Shown here: in pieces, positions 1-9,353 of the stretch
Position numbering within the stretch: the first letter of the stretch is position 1
Layout: each line of letters begins with the position of its first letter
Source: Acidobacteriota bacterium
GTDB taxonomy: Bacteria; Acidobacteriota; Vicinamibacteria; Vicinamibacterales; JAFNAJ01
Length of the DNA stretch: 34,420 nucleotides
Assembly (NCBI GenBank): GCA_016789685.1
Contig: JAEUQQ010000545.1
Coordinates: forward strand, 1-34,420
Reading direction: 5' to 3'
Notes under the pieces: generated by a model
What the model was told of the DNA's origin: nothing
Database searches by the model: none
The model's input: only the letters and a program-made list of their open reading frames with translations
Program-made: the position numbers and the translations under genes

Positions 1-1
1 G

Positions 2-181
2 CAGATGACCAAGTTGCTTCTCGGCCTCGAGGCGGTGCCGTCGCCGCACGACGCGGCCGATGCCCTGGCGATTGCGATCTGCCACGTGCACCAGGTCATG
101 CCAGCCGGTGTCGTCGCCGCGCCAGTCGCCGCCGCGGGCAAGGGACGCACGCCGCGGACGTGGCGGCAGTGGAAGCCCTGA
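2..181 (+). CDS. ruvC: RuvC Holliday junction endonuclease, C-terminal fragment
   Basis: The gene is cut by the window edge; only the last 59 codons and the TGA are present. RuvC is the endonuclease that cleaves Holliday junctions moved by RuvAB. The visible residues include [20 protein letters not shown], which matches the conserved RuvC C-terminal region where the last catalytic acidic residue lies in the DAADALA segment. A basic, alanine-rich tail of about 25 residues follows it. The ruvA and ruvB genes downstream on the same strand support the call. One small P-loop gene separates it from ruvA. Confidence 0.88.
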   Translation, partial: QMTKLLLGLEAVPSPHDAADALAIAICHVHQVMPAGVVAAPVAAAGKGRTPRTWRQWKP

Positions 182-367
182 GCCGACGGGCACCGCGGAG
201 CGCGGGAGCCGCGTCTGCGTCTTCACGCCTCCCGCATGGCATGAGACGATGGGCGTCGCGTCGTCGCCCCTCGGGTCGTGCATGGACGTGCGCCCCGAGT
301 GGTGCCGTGCGTGGAGACAGATGCCACGGGAGTCAGAGGCTCCCGACGTGAGACCCGGACACCTGCA

Positions 368-922
368 ATGAAGATTGCGTTCATCGGCACCCACGGCGTG
401 GGCAAGACCACGCTCTGCCACGACCTTGTCGCCACCGTCCGCCGGCGCGGCGTCAACGCCGACATGGTGCGCGAGGTCGCGCGCCTGTCGCCGCTGCCCA
501 TCAACCGGCAGACATCGCTCGACGCGCAGACCTGGATACTGGTGACCCAGGTGGCCGAGGAGATCCGGTCGGCCAGCCAGCACGAGCTGGTGATCTGCGA
601 CCGCAGCGCGCTCGACAACTACGCGTACCTGGCGCGGGCCTGCGGGCGGCAGCCCGCCATCGAGGCGTTCGTCGACCACTGGATGGCGTCATATGACCTG
701 CTGTTCAAGGTCCCGATCACCGGGTTTGCCCTGCCCGACGGCGTGCGCGACATCGACGAGACCTTCGTCAGGGACATCGACACCCTGGTCGACGCCCTGC
801 TGGTCGAGAAGCAGATTCCCCATCACCGGCTCGACCCCGACGGCCGCGACGGCTGGGGCGAGCAGGCCCGCGAGCTGATGCAACGGGCAGCTGCGTGGCC
901 GTCTGCGCCCGTTCGCTGCTGA
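368..922 (+). CDS. NadR/thymidylate-kinase-like P-loop ATPase (AAA_28 type)
   Basis: This is a 184-residue protein with a Walker A motif GTHGVGKTT at residues 7-15, directly after the first beta strand (MKIAFIG). A later strand, LVICDRSALDNYAYL, resembles the Walker B/DR(S/T)xxD region of NadR-type ribosylnicotinamide kinases and other small nucleoside-kinase-like proteins. I chose ATG 368 because the P-loop strand begins there; the in-frame extension up to 278 has no family-like sequence. It lies between ruvC and ruvA, an uncommon place for such a gene. The substrate cannot be assigned: a nucleoside, a nucleotide cofactor or a regulatory role are all possible. The family-level call is good. 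Confidence 0.75.
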   Translation: MKIAFIGTHGVGKTTLCHDLVATVRRRGVNADMVREVARLSPLPINRQTSLDAQTWILVTQVAEEIRSASQHELVICDRSALDNYAYLARACGRQPAIEAFVDHWMASYDLLFKVPITGFALPDGVRDIDETFVRDIDTLVDALLVEKQIPHHRLDPDGRDGWGEQARELMQRAAAWPSAPVRC

Positions 923-995
923 ACGTCCCTTCAGTGCCCGGGTTTTTGATAGGCTCTGGCGATTCACGCGGCGGCCCGGGCCGCCCCTCGAACCC

Positions 996-1601
996 ATGAT
1001 CGCGCTCCTTCGCGGCCGACTCGTCGAAAAAGCCCCGTCTCGCCTCATCGTCGATGTTGGCGGGGTGGGGTACGACGTCCAGGTGCCGGTATCGACCTTC
1101 TTCGAGACGGCCGAGCCAGGGGCAGAGGTGGAGTTGCGCATCCACACGCACGTCCGCGAAGACCAGATTTCCCTGTACGGCTTCGGGACGGCCCTCGAGC
1201 AGCAGCTGTTCGAGCACCTGATTTCGGTCAACGGCATCGGGCCCAAGCTGGCGCTCGGCGTGCTCTCGGGCATCGAGCCGCGTGAACTCGTCAGGGCGGT
1301 GCGCACGGCCGATGTCGGACGACTGACGCGCATTCCCGGCATCGGGAAGAAGACCGCAGAGCGGGTCACGCTCGAACTCAAGGACAAGCTCGGCGCGGCG
1401 ACATTCGACGCGGCCGCCCCGGCGGCTGCGCCAGTGCCGGCCACTGGCGACGCCCTCAAGACCGACGTCCTGTCGGCCCTCGTGAACCTCGGCTACCAGC
1501 GTGCCGCCGCCGAGAAGGCGGTCGAGGCGGCGATGGCGGCTTCGACGGCCCCGACCGTGGAGGGTGTGCTGCGGCACGCGCTCCGCGCGCTGGCGCGGTA
1601 G
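996..1601 (+). CDS. ruvA: Holliday junction branch migration protein RuvA
   Basis: RuvA is the tetrameric DNA-binding subunit that holds the Holliday junction and recruits the RuvB motor. The 201-residue length is normal for the family. The N-terminal OB-fold reads [12 protein letters not shown]...[11 protein letters not shown]. Two helix-hairpin-helix motifs follow ([15 protein letters not shown] and [12 protein letters not shown], roughly residues 75-125). A linker rich in Ala and Pro leads to the C-terminal RuvB-interacting domain III ([19 protein letters not shown]). The TAG stop is 6 bp before the ruvB ATG, so the two genes are almost certainly co-transcribed. A TAGGCT hexamer at 950-955 is a possible -10 element. 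Confidence 0.97.
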   Translation: MIALLRGRLVEKAPSRLIVDVGGVGYDVQVPVSTFFETAEPGAEVELRIHTHVREDQISLYGFGTALEQQLFEHLISVNGIGPKLALGVLSGIEPRELVRAVRTADVGRLTRIPGIGKKTAERVTLELKDKLGAATFDAAAPAAAPVPATGDALKTDVLSALVNLGYQRAAAEKAVEAAMAASTAPTVEGVLRHALRALAR

Positions 1602-1607
1602 GCGGCG

Positions 1608-2630
1608 ATGAGCGACGACCGCCTGATCCAGGCCGTGCGGCAGGACGACGATGCCCAGTACGAGGCCGGCCTGCGCCCGCGCACGCTCGACGACTACATC
1701 GGGCAGGACAAGGTCCGCGAGAACCTCGCGGTGTCGATCGCGGCGGCGCGGCAGCGTGGCGAGGCGCTCGACCACGTCCTGCTCTACGGCCCCCCGGGCC
1801 TCGGCAAGACGACGCTGGCCCTCGTGATTGCCAACGAACTGGGCGTATCGGTCCGCGGCACCGCGGGGCCGGTGCTCGAGAAACCCGGCGATCTCGCGGC
1901 GATCCTGACCAACCTGCAGGATCGCGAAGTGCTGTTCATCGACGAGATCCACCGGATGGCGCCGCAGATCGAAGAGATCCTCTACCCGGCGATGGAGGAC
2001 TACGAACTCGACATCGTCATCGGGCAGGGGCCGGGGGCGCGGTCGGTCAAGGTGCCGTTGCAGAAGTTCACCCTCGTCGGCGCCACCACGCGCACCGGCC
2101 TGCTGACGTCGCCGCTGCGCAGCCGTTTCGGCATCGTCCATCGCCTCGACTTCTACGCCGAGGCCGACATGCTCGAGATCGTGCACCGATCGGCGCGCAT
2201 CCTGAACGTGCCCATCGATCACGAGGCCGCCGGCGAGATCGCGCGACGGTGCCGCGGCACCCCGCGCATCGCGAACCGCCTGCTGCGTCGCGTGCGCGAC
2301 TACGCGCAGGTGCGCGCCGACGGCCACGCGACGGGCGACGTCGCGCGCAAGGCGCTCGTGCTGCTCGACGTCGACGAGCACGGGTTCGACGAAGTCGATC
2401 GCCGGTTGCTGCGCGCGATCATCGAGAAGTTCGGCGGTGGCCCCGTGGGCCTCAACACGCTCGCGGCCGCCATCAGCGAAGAGAAAGACGCAATCGAGGA
2501 CATCTACGAGCCGTTCCTGATGCAGATCGGCTTCCTCGATCGCACGCCCAGGGGGCGTGTCGCGACGCCGCGCGCGTTCGCGTACTTCGGCCTCCCTGCA
2601 CCAGGAAAGGATCAGAAGCTGTGGGAATGA
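1608..2630 (+). CDS. ruvB: Holliday junction branch migration ATPase RuvB
   Basis: RuvB is the hexameric AAA+ motor that drives branch migration together with RuvA. The 340 residues show Walker [10 protein letters not shown] at 61-69, Walker B DEIH at 112-115, the sensor/arginine-finger region [11 protein letters not shown], and the C-terminal winged helix ending in [21 protein letters not shown]. All expected motifs are intact. Its TGA overlaps the ATG of fabH (ATGA at 2627-2630), so the downstream gene is probably translationally coupled. Confidence 0.98.
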   Translation: MSDDRLIQAVRQDDDAQYEAGLRPRTLDDYIGQDKVRENLAVSIAAARQRGEALDHVLLYGPPGLGKTTLALVIANELGVSVRGTAGPVLEKPGDLAAILTNLQDREVLFIDEIHRMAPQIEEILYPAMEDYELDIVIGQGPGARSVKVPLQKFTLVGATTRTGLLTSPLRSRFGIVHRLDFYAEADMLEIVHRSARILNVPIDHEAAGEIARRCRGTPRIANRLLRRVRDYAQVRADGHATGDVARKALVLLDVDEHGFDEVDRRLLRAIIEKFGGGPVGLNTLAAAISEEKDAIEDIYEPFLMQIGFLDRTPRGRVATPRAFAYFGLPAPGKDQKLWE

Positions 2631-3676
2631 TGTCGTCGTCGGCGTTCACCCGGAGCATGGCGCCTGGCCGCGCCGTGCGGCGTGCCGAGATCGCCGCGCT
2701 TGCCGCGTACGTGCCGCCGCGCCTGCTGACCAATGCCGATCTCGAGAAAATGGTCGACACGACCGACGAGTGGATCCTGCAGCGCACGGGCATCCGCGAG
2801 CGCCATGTCGTCGATCCGGGCGTCGCGACGTCAGACCTGGCGAAAGAGGCCGCCCTCATCGCCATCGAGCGGGCCGGGATCGCGGCCGACGAGATCGACC
2901 TGATCATCGTCGCGACGACGACGCCAGACACCATCTTCCCGTGCACCGCGTGCGTGCTGCAGCACAAGATCGGCGCCACGCGGGCGTGGGGCTTCGACCT
3001 GCTCGCCGCGTGTTCGGGCTTCACCTACGCGCTGTCGACGGCCGCGCAGATGATTGCCGTCGGCACGCATCGCACCGCGCTCGTGGTCGGCGCCGACGTG
3101 ATGTCGAGCATCATCGACTACACCGATCGAGCGACGTGCGTGATCTTCGGCGACGGCGCCGGCGCCGTCATCCTGCGCGCGGCCGAGGGCCCCGGGCCCG
3201 GCATCGTCGACTTCGCCCACGAAATCGACGGATCGGGAGGTCCGGCGCTGAGGATGCCCGCAGGCGGCAGCGCGATGCCCGCCTCGCACGAGACCGTTGA
3301 CAAGCGCCTGCACTACGTCAAGCAGGACGGCCAGGCGGTGTTCAAGTTCGCCGTCCGCAAGACCGAGGAAATCTGTCGGCGCATCCTCGCGCAGAACGGA
3401 CTCACCGCTGCCGACGTCGACCTGTTCGTCTCGCACCAGGCCAACCGGCGGATCATCCAGTCGGCTGCCGACAAGATCGGTCTCGCGCCCGAGAAGGTCG
3501 TGATCAACATCGAGCGGTTCGGCAACACGACGGCCGCAACGATTCCGATCGCCCTCACCGACGCGGCCAGCGAGGGGCGGTTGAAGGAAGGCGACACCGT
3601 CCTGCTGAGCGCGGTGGGTGCCGGGTTCACCGTCGGGTCGGTCCTGATCAAGTGGAGCGGCAAGGCGGGCTGGTAG
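2627..3676 (+). CDS. fabH: beta-ketoacyl-ACP synthase III (FabH)
   Basis: FabH condenses acetyl-CoA (or branched acyl-CoA) with malonyl-ACP to start type II fatty acid synthesis. The nucleophile is Cys129 in [13 protein letters not shown], and the His and Asn of the triad appear in SHQANRRI and RFGNTTAAT. The glycine-rich C-terminus [13 protein letters not shown] is present. [16 protein letters not shown] and RTGIRERH are family signatures. The 349-residue length counts from ATG 2627, which overlaps the ruvB stop; ATG 2630 and ATG 2657 are alternatives, because the family normally begins close to [13 protein letters not shown]. Upstream sequence in this frame is only a shadow of ruvB. Confidence 0.95.
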   Translation: MMSSSAFTRSMAPGRAVRRAEIAALAAYVPPRLLTNADLEKMVDTTDEWILQRTGIRERHVVDPGVATSDLAKEAALIAIERAGIAADEIDLIIVATTTPDTIFPCTACVLQHKIGATRAWGFDLLAACSGFTYALSTAAQMIAVGTHRTALVVGADVMSSIIDYTDRATCVIFGDGAGAVILRAAEGPGPGIVDFAHEIDGSGGPALRMPAGGSAMPASHETVDKRLHYVKQDGQAVFKFAVRKTEEICRRILAQNGLTAADVDLFVSHQANRRIIQSAADKIGLAPEKVVINIERFGNTTAATIPIALTDAASEGRLKEGDTVLLSAVGAGFTVGSVLIKWSGKAGW

Positions 3677-3683
3677 GCCGCGC

Positions 3684-4271
3684 CTATTCCGCCGCCGCTG
3701 GCGCCGGTGCAGGCAGGAGGCGCGCCAGGGCGTCCTGCAGGCCGCCGGCGGCTGCGTCGTTGAAGTCACCGTGGTGCATCCACCTGACGACGCCAGCCTT
3801 GTCGATCAGCACCAGCCACGCGTGTGTCCCGGTCGCATCGGTCACGCCGAGCCGCGCCTTCCAGGCGGCCGTGTTCCCGTAGACCGTGATCACCTGTTCG
3901 TGCTTCGCGACCGGCGTGTTCTTCCGCATGCCGCGATCGATGAAGAACCGGCCCAGCCTCGCGGCGCCGCCGAGCATGGGCACCTCGAAGTACGTGACGT
4001 CGCTGCGACCGGCGGTGGCCGTTGCGAACCAGCCGCCCCAGCGCTCGACGGCAAACCGCGAGTCGTAGCTGAACCCGAGCATCACGAGTGCCACCTTGCC
4101 GGAGGCTGCCGCCGGCAGGGTGGCCGTCCGTCCCGTCAGGAAGTCACCCGAGAGCGCGGGCATCGGGTCACCGACACGCAGGGGCGTCGGTTTCTCCTGT
4201 GCGGAGGGCGCCGCCACCGCTAACATCAGCAGGCACGCGCAGGCGAATCGGATCAGGGCGGTCGTCGGCAT
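3684..4271 (-). CDS. secreted thioredoxin-fold protein, ATP10-like, without active-site cysteines
   Basis: The 195-residue protein starts at ATG 4271 with a signal peptide (residues 1-24, hydrophobic core CACLLMLAVAA, likely cleavage after APSA). The mature part has a thioredoxin/peroxiredoxin-like layout: LRVGDPMPALSG, the strand VALVMLGFSYDSR where a CXXC would normally stand, TVYGNTAAWKARLGV, and the late strand HAWLVLIDKAGVVRWMHHG. No cysteine remains in the mature protein, so it cannot be a classical thiol oxidoreductase. The pattern of strand, GMR...P, TVYG...LG and LIDKxGxVRW resembles the ATP10 ATPase-assembly superfamily; that assignment is from memory of the family. A TATCCT hexamer (minus strand, 4310-4315) could be its -10 element. 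Confidence 0.6.
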   Translation of the reverse strand: MPTTALIRFACACLLMLAVAAPSAQEKPTPLRVGDPMPALSGDFLTGRTATLPAAASGKVALVMLGFSYDSRFAVERWGGWFATATAGRSDVTYFEVPMLGGAARLGRFFIDRGMRKNTPVAKHEQVITVYGNTAAWKARLGVTDATGTHAWLVLIDKAGVVRWMHHGDFNDAAAGGLQDALARLLPAPAPAAAE

Positions 4272-4417
4272 CGCGTCGTGCGACGTCCGCGGGCTCGCGG
4301 GCGTCGTCAGGATAGTGTGACCGTTCCGCGCCGGAAATGGATCCCGCGCGTGGTGCCACGCGCCAGGCCCGAATCGGCCCGTGCGGCAGCGACGGCGCTC
4401 GAAGGAACCAGGCAACG

Positions 4418-4903
4418 ATGTCGATCAGTCACGAGACTTACAGGCAGGTCCTTGCACACTGGGCCAGTGGCGTCACCGTCGTGACGTCGCGTGGCGCCGG
4501 CGGCCCCGAAGGGCTCACCGTCAGTTCATTCGCCAGCGTCAGCCTCGATCCTCCGCTCGTCCTGGTGTGCGTCCACCACGGCGCCTCGACGCTGGCGGCC
4601 ATCGACGCGTCGAATGCGTTTGCCGTGAACCTGCTCGCCGCCGACCAGGTCGAGTTGGGGCGGCGGTTCGCCGGATTGCTGCCCGGCGTCACGAATCGCT
4701 TCGATGGCATCGCGACGACACAGGCCGTGACGGGAAGCCCACTGGTGCCCGAGGCCCTGGCGGTGATCGATTGTCGCGTCTGGCGATCCCTCGACGCGGG
4801 CGATCACCGCATCGTCATCGGCGAGGTCGTGTACGCCTCTGCCCGCGAGGGTGCGCCTGTTCTCTACCACGACCGCGGCTGGCGCCGGCTGGCCCGGGAC
4901 TGA
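4418..4903 (+). CDS. flavin reductase-like FMN-binding protein
   Basis: This 161-residue protein matches the flavin reductase-like (split-barrel FMN-binding) family, which reduces FMN or FAD with NAD(P)H or forms the reductase part of two-component monooxygenases. Family features are the start HWASGVTVVTSRG, the strand GLTVSSFASVSLDPPLVLVCV that contacts the flavin phosphate, FAVNLLAADQ near the middle, and the end GDHRIVIGEVVYA...PVLYHDRGWRRL. ATG 4418 follows an AAGGA box at 4402-4406. The gene is divergent from the thioredoxin-fold gene and has no adjacent monooxygenase partner, so its physiological substrate is unknown. Confidence 0.88.
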   Translation: MSISHETYRQVLAHWASGVTVVTSRGAGGPEGLTVSSFASVSLDPPLVLVCVHHGASTLAAIDASNAFAVNLLAADQVELGRRFAGLLPGVTNRFDGIATTQAVTGSPLVPEALAVIDCRVWRSLDAGDHRIVIGEVVYASAREGAPVLYHDRGWRRLARD

Positions 4904-5082
4904 GCGCACCCGGTCGCGCCTGGCGCCCTCGCCGCTCTCGTTGGTGGAGCCACCGGCTCGCAGCATCCCGACGAGGAGGGCAGAGGCACCGGCGATGCAC
5001 TCGCGCGGCGCGGCGACCGGCACGCGAAATCGTGTGCAGCCCAGCGGCGCCTTTGCTACTGTGTTGCCAACGCCGGTCCGCA

Positions 5083-7104
5083 ATGCGCGCAGGCCACGCC
5101 CGCTACTTCTCGGCTCCCGTCCCACTCCCCGCGGCGCCACTGCTCTATCGGATCAGCATCGTCCTCGTCGCGATGGCGATGATGCTCCTGCCCGTGCTCT
5201 ACGCGGCGCTCGTCGCGGTGTTCGCGTGGGCGGTCTGGCAGTATGCGACTGGCGTGTTCCCGGCCGCACTCGACCATGTGCGTCACTGGCAGCTCATCGC
5301 CATCGTGGCGGTGCCGATCCCCGCCGGGGTCATCGCCATCGTCTTCCTGCTGAAGCCATTCCTGGGACGGCGACAGGCGCCGGAGGCGCCGCAGTCTCTC
5401 GTGCGCAACGAGGCGCCGGCGCTGTTCGACCTCGTCGAGCAGTTGTGCGATGCCCTCGGGGCGCCTCGCCCGTCGCGCATCGATGTCGACGTGCGCGTCA
5501 ACGCATCGGCGAGCCTGCGGAGCACCTGGACGGGCCTGCTCTCGAACGACCTGGTGCTCACGGTGGGGTTGCCCCTCGTCGAAGGGTTGACGCTGCGGCA
5601 ATTCGCGGGCGTCCTTGCGCACGAGTTCGGCCATTTCTCGCAGGGCGCCGGGATGCGGCTCGGGCACGTGATCCGATCCATGAACGCGTGGTTCGCGGGC
5701 GTGGTGTTCGGTCGCGACCACTGGGATCAGCGGCTCGACCAGTGGAGGCACGAGGGCCAGGCCTGGTTCATCCAGTTGCTGGGTCTCGCCGCCGCATTGT
5801 GCGTGCGGGTGTCGCGGGCCGTGTTGACGTTGCTCATGAAGGTGGCCCACGCACTCAGCATGTTGTTGTCGAGGCAGATGGAGTTCGACGCCGACCAGGC
5901 AGAAGCGCGCGCGGTGGGCAGTGCGACGTTCGTCGAGACGTCGCGTCGCCTGCACGTCCTCGACATGGCCAACCACTGGGCGCACGCCGACCTGCGGGTG
6001 GCGTGGCGATCGCGCCGGCTCGGCGACGACTTCCCGGCCCTGGTCCAGGCCAACCTGCGCCAGATTCCTCCCGCCGACGTGGAACGGATGCTCGAAGCGG
6101 CCGTCCATTCCTCGCCCGGCATGTACGACTCGCACCCTCCGACCGATCAGCGCATCGCGCGGGCGACATCACCTCCGTGGGACGGAACCTTCGTCGGGGA
6201 TGGCGACGCGCGTGCCCTGTTTGCCGACTTCAAGGCGACGTGCGTGGAAGCGTCGGCGCGCTACTACGCACAGTTGCTGCCGGGCGAGTTCTCGCCAGAC
6301 CTGCTGGAGCCCAGCGAGGATGTGGCGGCTGCGGGTGCCGAAGAAGCGGCGCGCTCGCGCGCCCGCGTCGAGTACTTCGGGCACGCGTTCGACTCGGGTT
6401 GCTGGCTGGTCTTGCCTGCGCCGAACGCGTCCGACAATCCAGAGGCGGCGTTCGCTGGCTCGCGTGCCGAAGTCGCCGCCGCGGTGGGCGCACGCACGGC
6501 GTACGACCAGGTGGTCGCGCGGTTGCTCGAACTGCAACGTGTGCGCGCCATCGTCGACGCTCAGTTGCCGCTTCGCGCCGAGGAGTTCGGGCTCGCCGAC
6601 ATGGCACCCTCGACCGTCGACGCGGCGATCGCCCGCCAGGCCCGCGAACGCACGGCGCATCGTCACGCGCTGGCGAACGCGTGTCCCTGCCTGCTCGAGC
6701 ACCTCGCGTCGGTGCTGCCGGCCGCACCGCCTGACGTCGTCTCGCTCCTCGACGTGCTCGAGCAGAACGAGCCGCAGTTCGTCGCGCTCGCCGGCGACGT
6801 CGAAGCGTTGTCGGCCCTGATGTCGTTGCGCGGACCCGATGGTGACCAGGTACTCGCGAGCGCCGAGGGGCGGGCGCACGAGCGGCTGGGCCGATCGCTG
6901 GCGACCCTCCGAGCCGCGCTCGAACGTCATCTCGACCCCGTGCCCATCCACCTCGACGTCATCGAGCGCGCACAGATCACGCTCGACCACTCTGCTGCCC
7001 TCTACGCAAACGCGCTCGCCAGCCTTGCGATGCACGCCCTCGAGTGCGCGCGACCCCAAGGGGCCGGAACGTCGGCGCCGAAGCTCCACATGGCCGGGAA
7101 CTGA
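5083..7104 (+). CDS. large membrane-bound M48-family metalloprotease
   Basis: This is a 673-residue protein with two predicted membrane segments near the N-terminus (about residues 22-55 and 68-91), then a peptidase M48 catalytic domain. The zinc motif is HEFGH (180-184), and the third ligand lies in EFDAD (267-271) after another hydrophobic stretch (about 228-263). The C-terminal 350 residues form a charged, alpha-helical region without a recognised motif. It is much longer than HtpX or Ste24-type M48 enzymes; the motif HEFGHFSQ is typical of a long bacterial M48 subgroup. ATG 5083 is the first start consistent with the membrane segments; the frame further upstream is shadow sequence. A TACTGT hexamer at 5057-5062 may be a -10 element. 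Confidence 0.85.
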   Translation: MRAGHARYFSAPVPLPAAPLLYRISIVLVAMAMMLLPVLYAALVAVFAWAVWQYATGVFPAALDHVRHWQLIAIVAVPIPAGVIAIVFLLKPFLGRRQAPEAPQSLVRNEAPALFDLVEQLCDALGAPRPSRIDVDVRVNASASLRSTWTGLLSNDLVLTVGLPLVEGLTLRQFAGVLAHEFGHFSQGAGMRLGHVIRSMNAWFAGVVFGRDHWDQRLDQWRHEGQAWFIQLLGLAAALCVRVSRAVLTLLMKVAHALSMLLSRQMEFDADQAEARAVGSATFVETSRRLHVLDMANHWAHADLRVAWRSRRLGDDFPALVQANLRQIPPADVERMLEAAVHSSPGMYDSHPPTDQRIARATSPPWDGTFVGDGDARALFADFKATCVEASARYYAQLLPGEFSPDLLEPSEDVAAAGAEEAARSRARVEYFGHAFDSGCWLVLPAPNASDNPEAAFAGSRAEVAAAVGARTAYDQVVARLLELQRVRAIVDAQLPLRAEEFGLADMAPSTVDAAIARQARERTAHRHALANACPCLLEHLASVLPAAPPDVVSLLDVLEQNEPQFVALAGDVEALSALMSLRGPDGDQVLASAEGRAHERLGRSLATLRAALERHLDPVPIHLDVIERAQITLDHSAALYANALASLAMHALECARPQGAGTSAPKLHMAGN

Positions 7105-7236
7105 TCGCACCAGAGGCGGACGGCCATCGGTCCGTCGTGCCGTCCGTCTGACATCGTGCCGACGTCCTTGACACGGGGGGCGTCCGGCGGCACCGTGCCG
7201 CCGCCGGTGCATCCTGCTACCATCACGGCCATCCAG

Positions 7237-7779
7237 ATGGCAGACTCAAGGCCCTATCGCGTCAGGGATGCGTTGCTCGGCCTCTTCGTCGGCCTGTGGC
7301 TGGTGATCCTGCCGGGATTCGGCCTCTACGCCCTTGCGACCGAGACCGTCGGGTGCCGGCGCACGTCCGGCGACGTCGTGGCCTGCTCAGTCGTGCGTCG
7401 TGTCGCGGGGATCCCGGTGCGCTCGCTCGAGATGCCGTCGGTGCGGGCGGTGACGCTCGAGCGCGAATACAGTGCTCCACGCTACGTCCTCGGCCGCCGC
7501 AACGACGGCGGCAGCACGTACAGCGTCAGGTACGTCAGCGACCACGAGGCACACGATGGCATCGGCAGGCCGGCCGCCACCGAACTCGAACCAATCGTCG
7601 CCGGCATCAGGGCACTCATCGAGCGACAGGCGGCGGGCCCCTTCGAGGCGACGGTCGGTGGTGGACCACTGTTGTGGCGTCTCGCCCTGTGGGTCTTGTT
7701 CGTCGTCGGGGTGCTCTGCCTGGTCAACATCCCGTTTGCGGCCGTCGCCGAACTGCGGGCGCGCCGCACGCGGGTGTGA
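7237..7779 (+). CDS. small two-pass membrane protein of unknown function
   Basis: I do not recognise a family. The 180-residue protein has a transmembrane segment at about residues 11-33, a soluble region of about 110 residues containing two cysteines (VGCRRTSGDVVACSVV) and beta-rich sequence, and a second transmembrane segment at about 146-168 followed by a short basic tail (RARRTRV). The layout suggests both ends in the cytoplasm and the middle outside. ATG 7237 directly precedes the first membrane segment; in-frame sequence back to 7156 looks non-coding. A TACCAT hexamer at 7218-7223 is a plausible -10 element that would give a leader of only about 7 nt. Confidence 0.65.
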   Translation: MADSRPYRVRDALLGLFVGLWLVILPGFGLYALATETVGCRRTSGDVVACSVVRRVAGIPVRSLEMPSVRAVTLEREYSAPRYVLGRRNDGGSTYSVRYVSDHEAHDGIGRPAATELEPIVAGIRALIERQAAGPFEATVGGGPLLWRLALWVLFVVGVLCLVNIPFAAVAELRARRTRV

Positions 7780-7871
7780 GTCCGTCGGTGCGTGCGCCGC
7801 ACCCGTTGACGTGACTCCGGCACCTGTTCATGATGGGCCGGTAAGCCTGCCCGGCCTTCGCCGACGCCAGG

Positions 7872-8675
7872 ATGGTCATGATGGCGATCGCACTCGCAAA
7901 CGGCATCCGCATCTACTACGAGTGGCACGGCGCCGAGTCAGCGCCCGTGCTCGTGCTCAACAACGGCATCCTCATGAACGCCGCGTCGAGCTGGGTCTAC
8001 CAGACGTCGGCGCTTGCCGCCCACTACCGCGTCCTGCAATACGACTGTCGCGGGCAGGGGCAGTCCGAGCATCCCGACGCGCCGTACAGCATGGCGCTGC
8101 ATGCCGACGACCTGGCCGCACTGCTCACGGCCCTGGGCGTTGAGCAGGCGCACATCGCTGGCATTTCGTACGGGGGCGAGGTAGCCCAGGCGTTCGCGAT
8201 CGCCCATCCATCGCGCGCCAGGAGCCTCGTGCTCGCCGACACCGTCAGCGAGGTCGGGCCGGAACTGCGGCTGACCGTGGAGTCGTGGCGCGATCGCGCG
8301 CGTGCGGGTGATGCCGATGGCCTTTTCGTGACCACGGCGGCGTGGAACTTCTCAGCCGGATACCTCGCCGCGCACCCGGACGTGGTCGCAGGCGCCCGCC
8401 AGCGCTATCGTGCGCTCGACCTGCCGTCGGTCGCCCGCCTCTGCGACGCCTTCCTCGACGTCGACTTCACCGCCAGGCTCGACGGCATCCGTGCACCGAC
8501 CTGCGTCGTCGTCGGCGAACGTGACATGCTGAAGGGCCGATCGTATGCCGACGTGCTCCACGACCGGATTGCCGGCAGTGAACTGCATGTGCTGGCCGGA
8601 GCGGGACACGCGTCCTGCATCGAGCGTCCGGCGGAGTTCAACACGGTGGTGCTGGGGTTCCTCGCGAAGCAGTGA
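7872..8675 (+). CDS. alpha/beta-fold hydrolase
   Basis: This is a 267-residue alpha/beta hydrolase resembling 3-oxoadipate enol-lactonase and related carboxylesterases. The catalytic triad is visible: Ser99 in the nucleophile elbow GISYGG, Asp218 in VVGERDML and His246 in GAGHAS. The oxyanion region is the NNGILMNA segment, and YDCRGQGQSEHP is the typical strand-turn of the family. Three in-frame ATGs lie at 7872, 7878 and 7881; the exact start is uncertain. There are no catabolic neighbours, so a true enol-lactonase role is not supported; an esterase or lactonase of unknown substrate is the safer call. Confidence 0.88.
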   Translation: MVMMAIALANGIRIYYEWHGAESAPVLVLNNGILMNAASSWVYQTSALAAHYRVLQYDCRGQGQSEHPDAPYSMALHADDLAALLTALGVEQAHIAGISYGGEVAQAFAIAHPSRARSLVLADTVSEVGPELRLTVESWRDRARAGDADGLFVTTAAWNFSAGYLAAHPDVVAGARQRYRALDLPSVARLCDAFLDVDFTARLDGIRAPTCVVVGERDMLKGRSYADVLHDRIAGSELHVLAGAGHASCIERPAEFNTVVLGFLAKQ

Positions 8676-8820
8676 CCCCGGCGTGTCCGAGACGCCGTGT
8701 CCGGCCGTCCTTCCGCGATGTCGCCGCGCCGCCCACATCGGTTCGCGATGTGCGGCACACCACGGCGGCGGCCTCGTTGCGCGTCGAGCGTGCGCGCTGG
8801 ATCATTCCGAGGGGTGAGGC

Positions 8821-9318
8821 GTGAAGTCCGCGAGACAGATCGTCGAACAGGCCGAATCAGAGGTACACCGCGGCCGGGCGTGGCGTGCCAAGGAGATCCT
8901 CCGCGGTGCGATTGCCAGTGGGCGCGTGGAGGCTGAGGTCCTCGAGTCGTACGGCAGGCTGCTCGACTCGCTGGGCGATCGCGTCGAAGCCGGACGCTAT
9001 TTGTTCGCGTCAGGCGTCCGCACGGCGGAGTATCGCGACGCCATCGATCTCTTCATCGCCCGGCATGGCAAGCGGCGAGGCCGCGACCTGCTGGCGCAAC
9101 TGCCGACCAGGTTGCGCAAGGCGCCGTTGGCGTCGCTACCGCAGTCGCTCCGCGATGACCTCAGCGCGCTGGGCGTGCCTCAGTCGCCTGCGCGTCGCCT
9201 GGGGGCGTCGAGCGTCCGCGTCGCGAGCGGGACCGGGTGCGCCGTCGCCGCGCTCGTGTTCGTCGCGATCTTCGTCGTCGGCCTCGTGGCGACCGTGAAC
9301 TGGATCCTGAGCAGGTAG
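8821..9318 (+). CDS. DUF6584-like protein with C-terminal membrane anchor
   Basis: The 165-residue protein starts with GTG 8821 behind a GAGGGGTGAGG purine-rich box. Residues 1-80 are helical repeats resembling a small TPR-like unit: AWRAKEILRGAIASG, then LESYGRLLDSLGDRVEAGRY and LFASG. This resembles what I recall of the DUF6584 family, whose function is unknown. A basic linker leads to a single transmembrane segment at about residues 140-162 (CAVAALVFVAIFVVGLVATV) and a very short tail, so it is a tail-anchored protein. It is convergent with glgX, 35 bp away. Confidence 0.6.
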   Translation: MKSARQIVEQAESEVHRGRAWRAKEILRGAIASGRVEAEVLESYGRLLDSLGDRVEAGRYLFASGVRTAEYRDAIDLFIARHGKRRGRDLLAQLPTRLRKAPLASLPQSLRDDLSALGVPQSPARRLGASSVRVASGTGCAVAALVFVAIFVVGLVATVNWILSR

Positions 9319-9353
9319 CGATCGGCGCCGTTCGCCCGCCCCGCCCGGCCGCG

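Noticed and set aside
7165-7170. TTGACA as a -35 box
   Set aside because: No -10 hexamer occurs at 16-18 bp; the nearest candidate, TACCAT, is 47 bp away.
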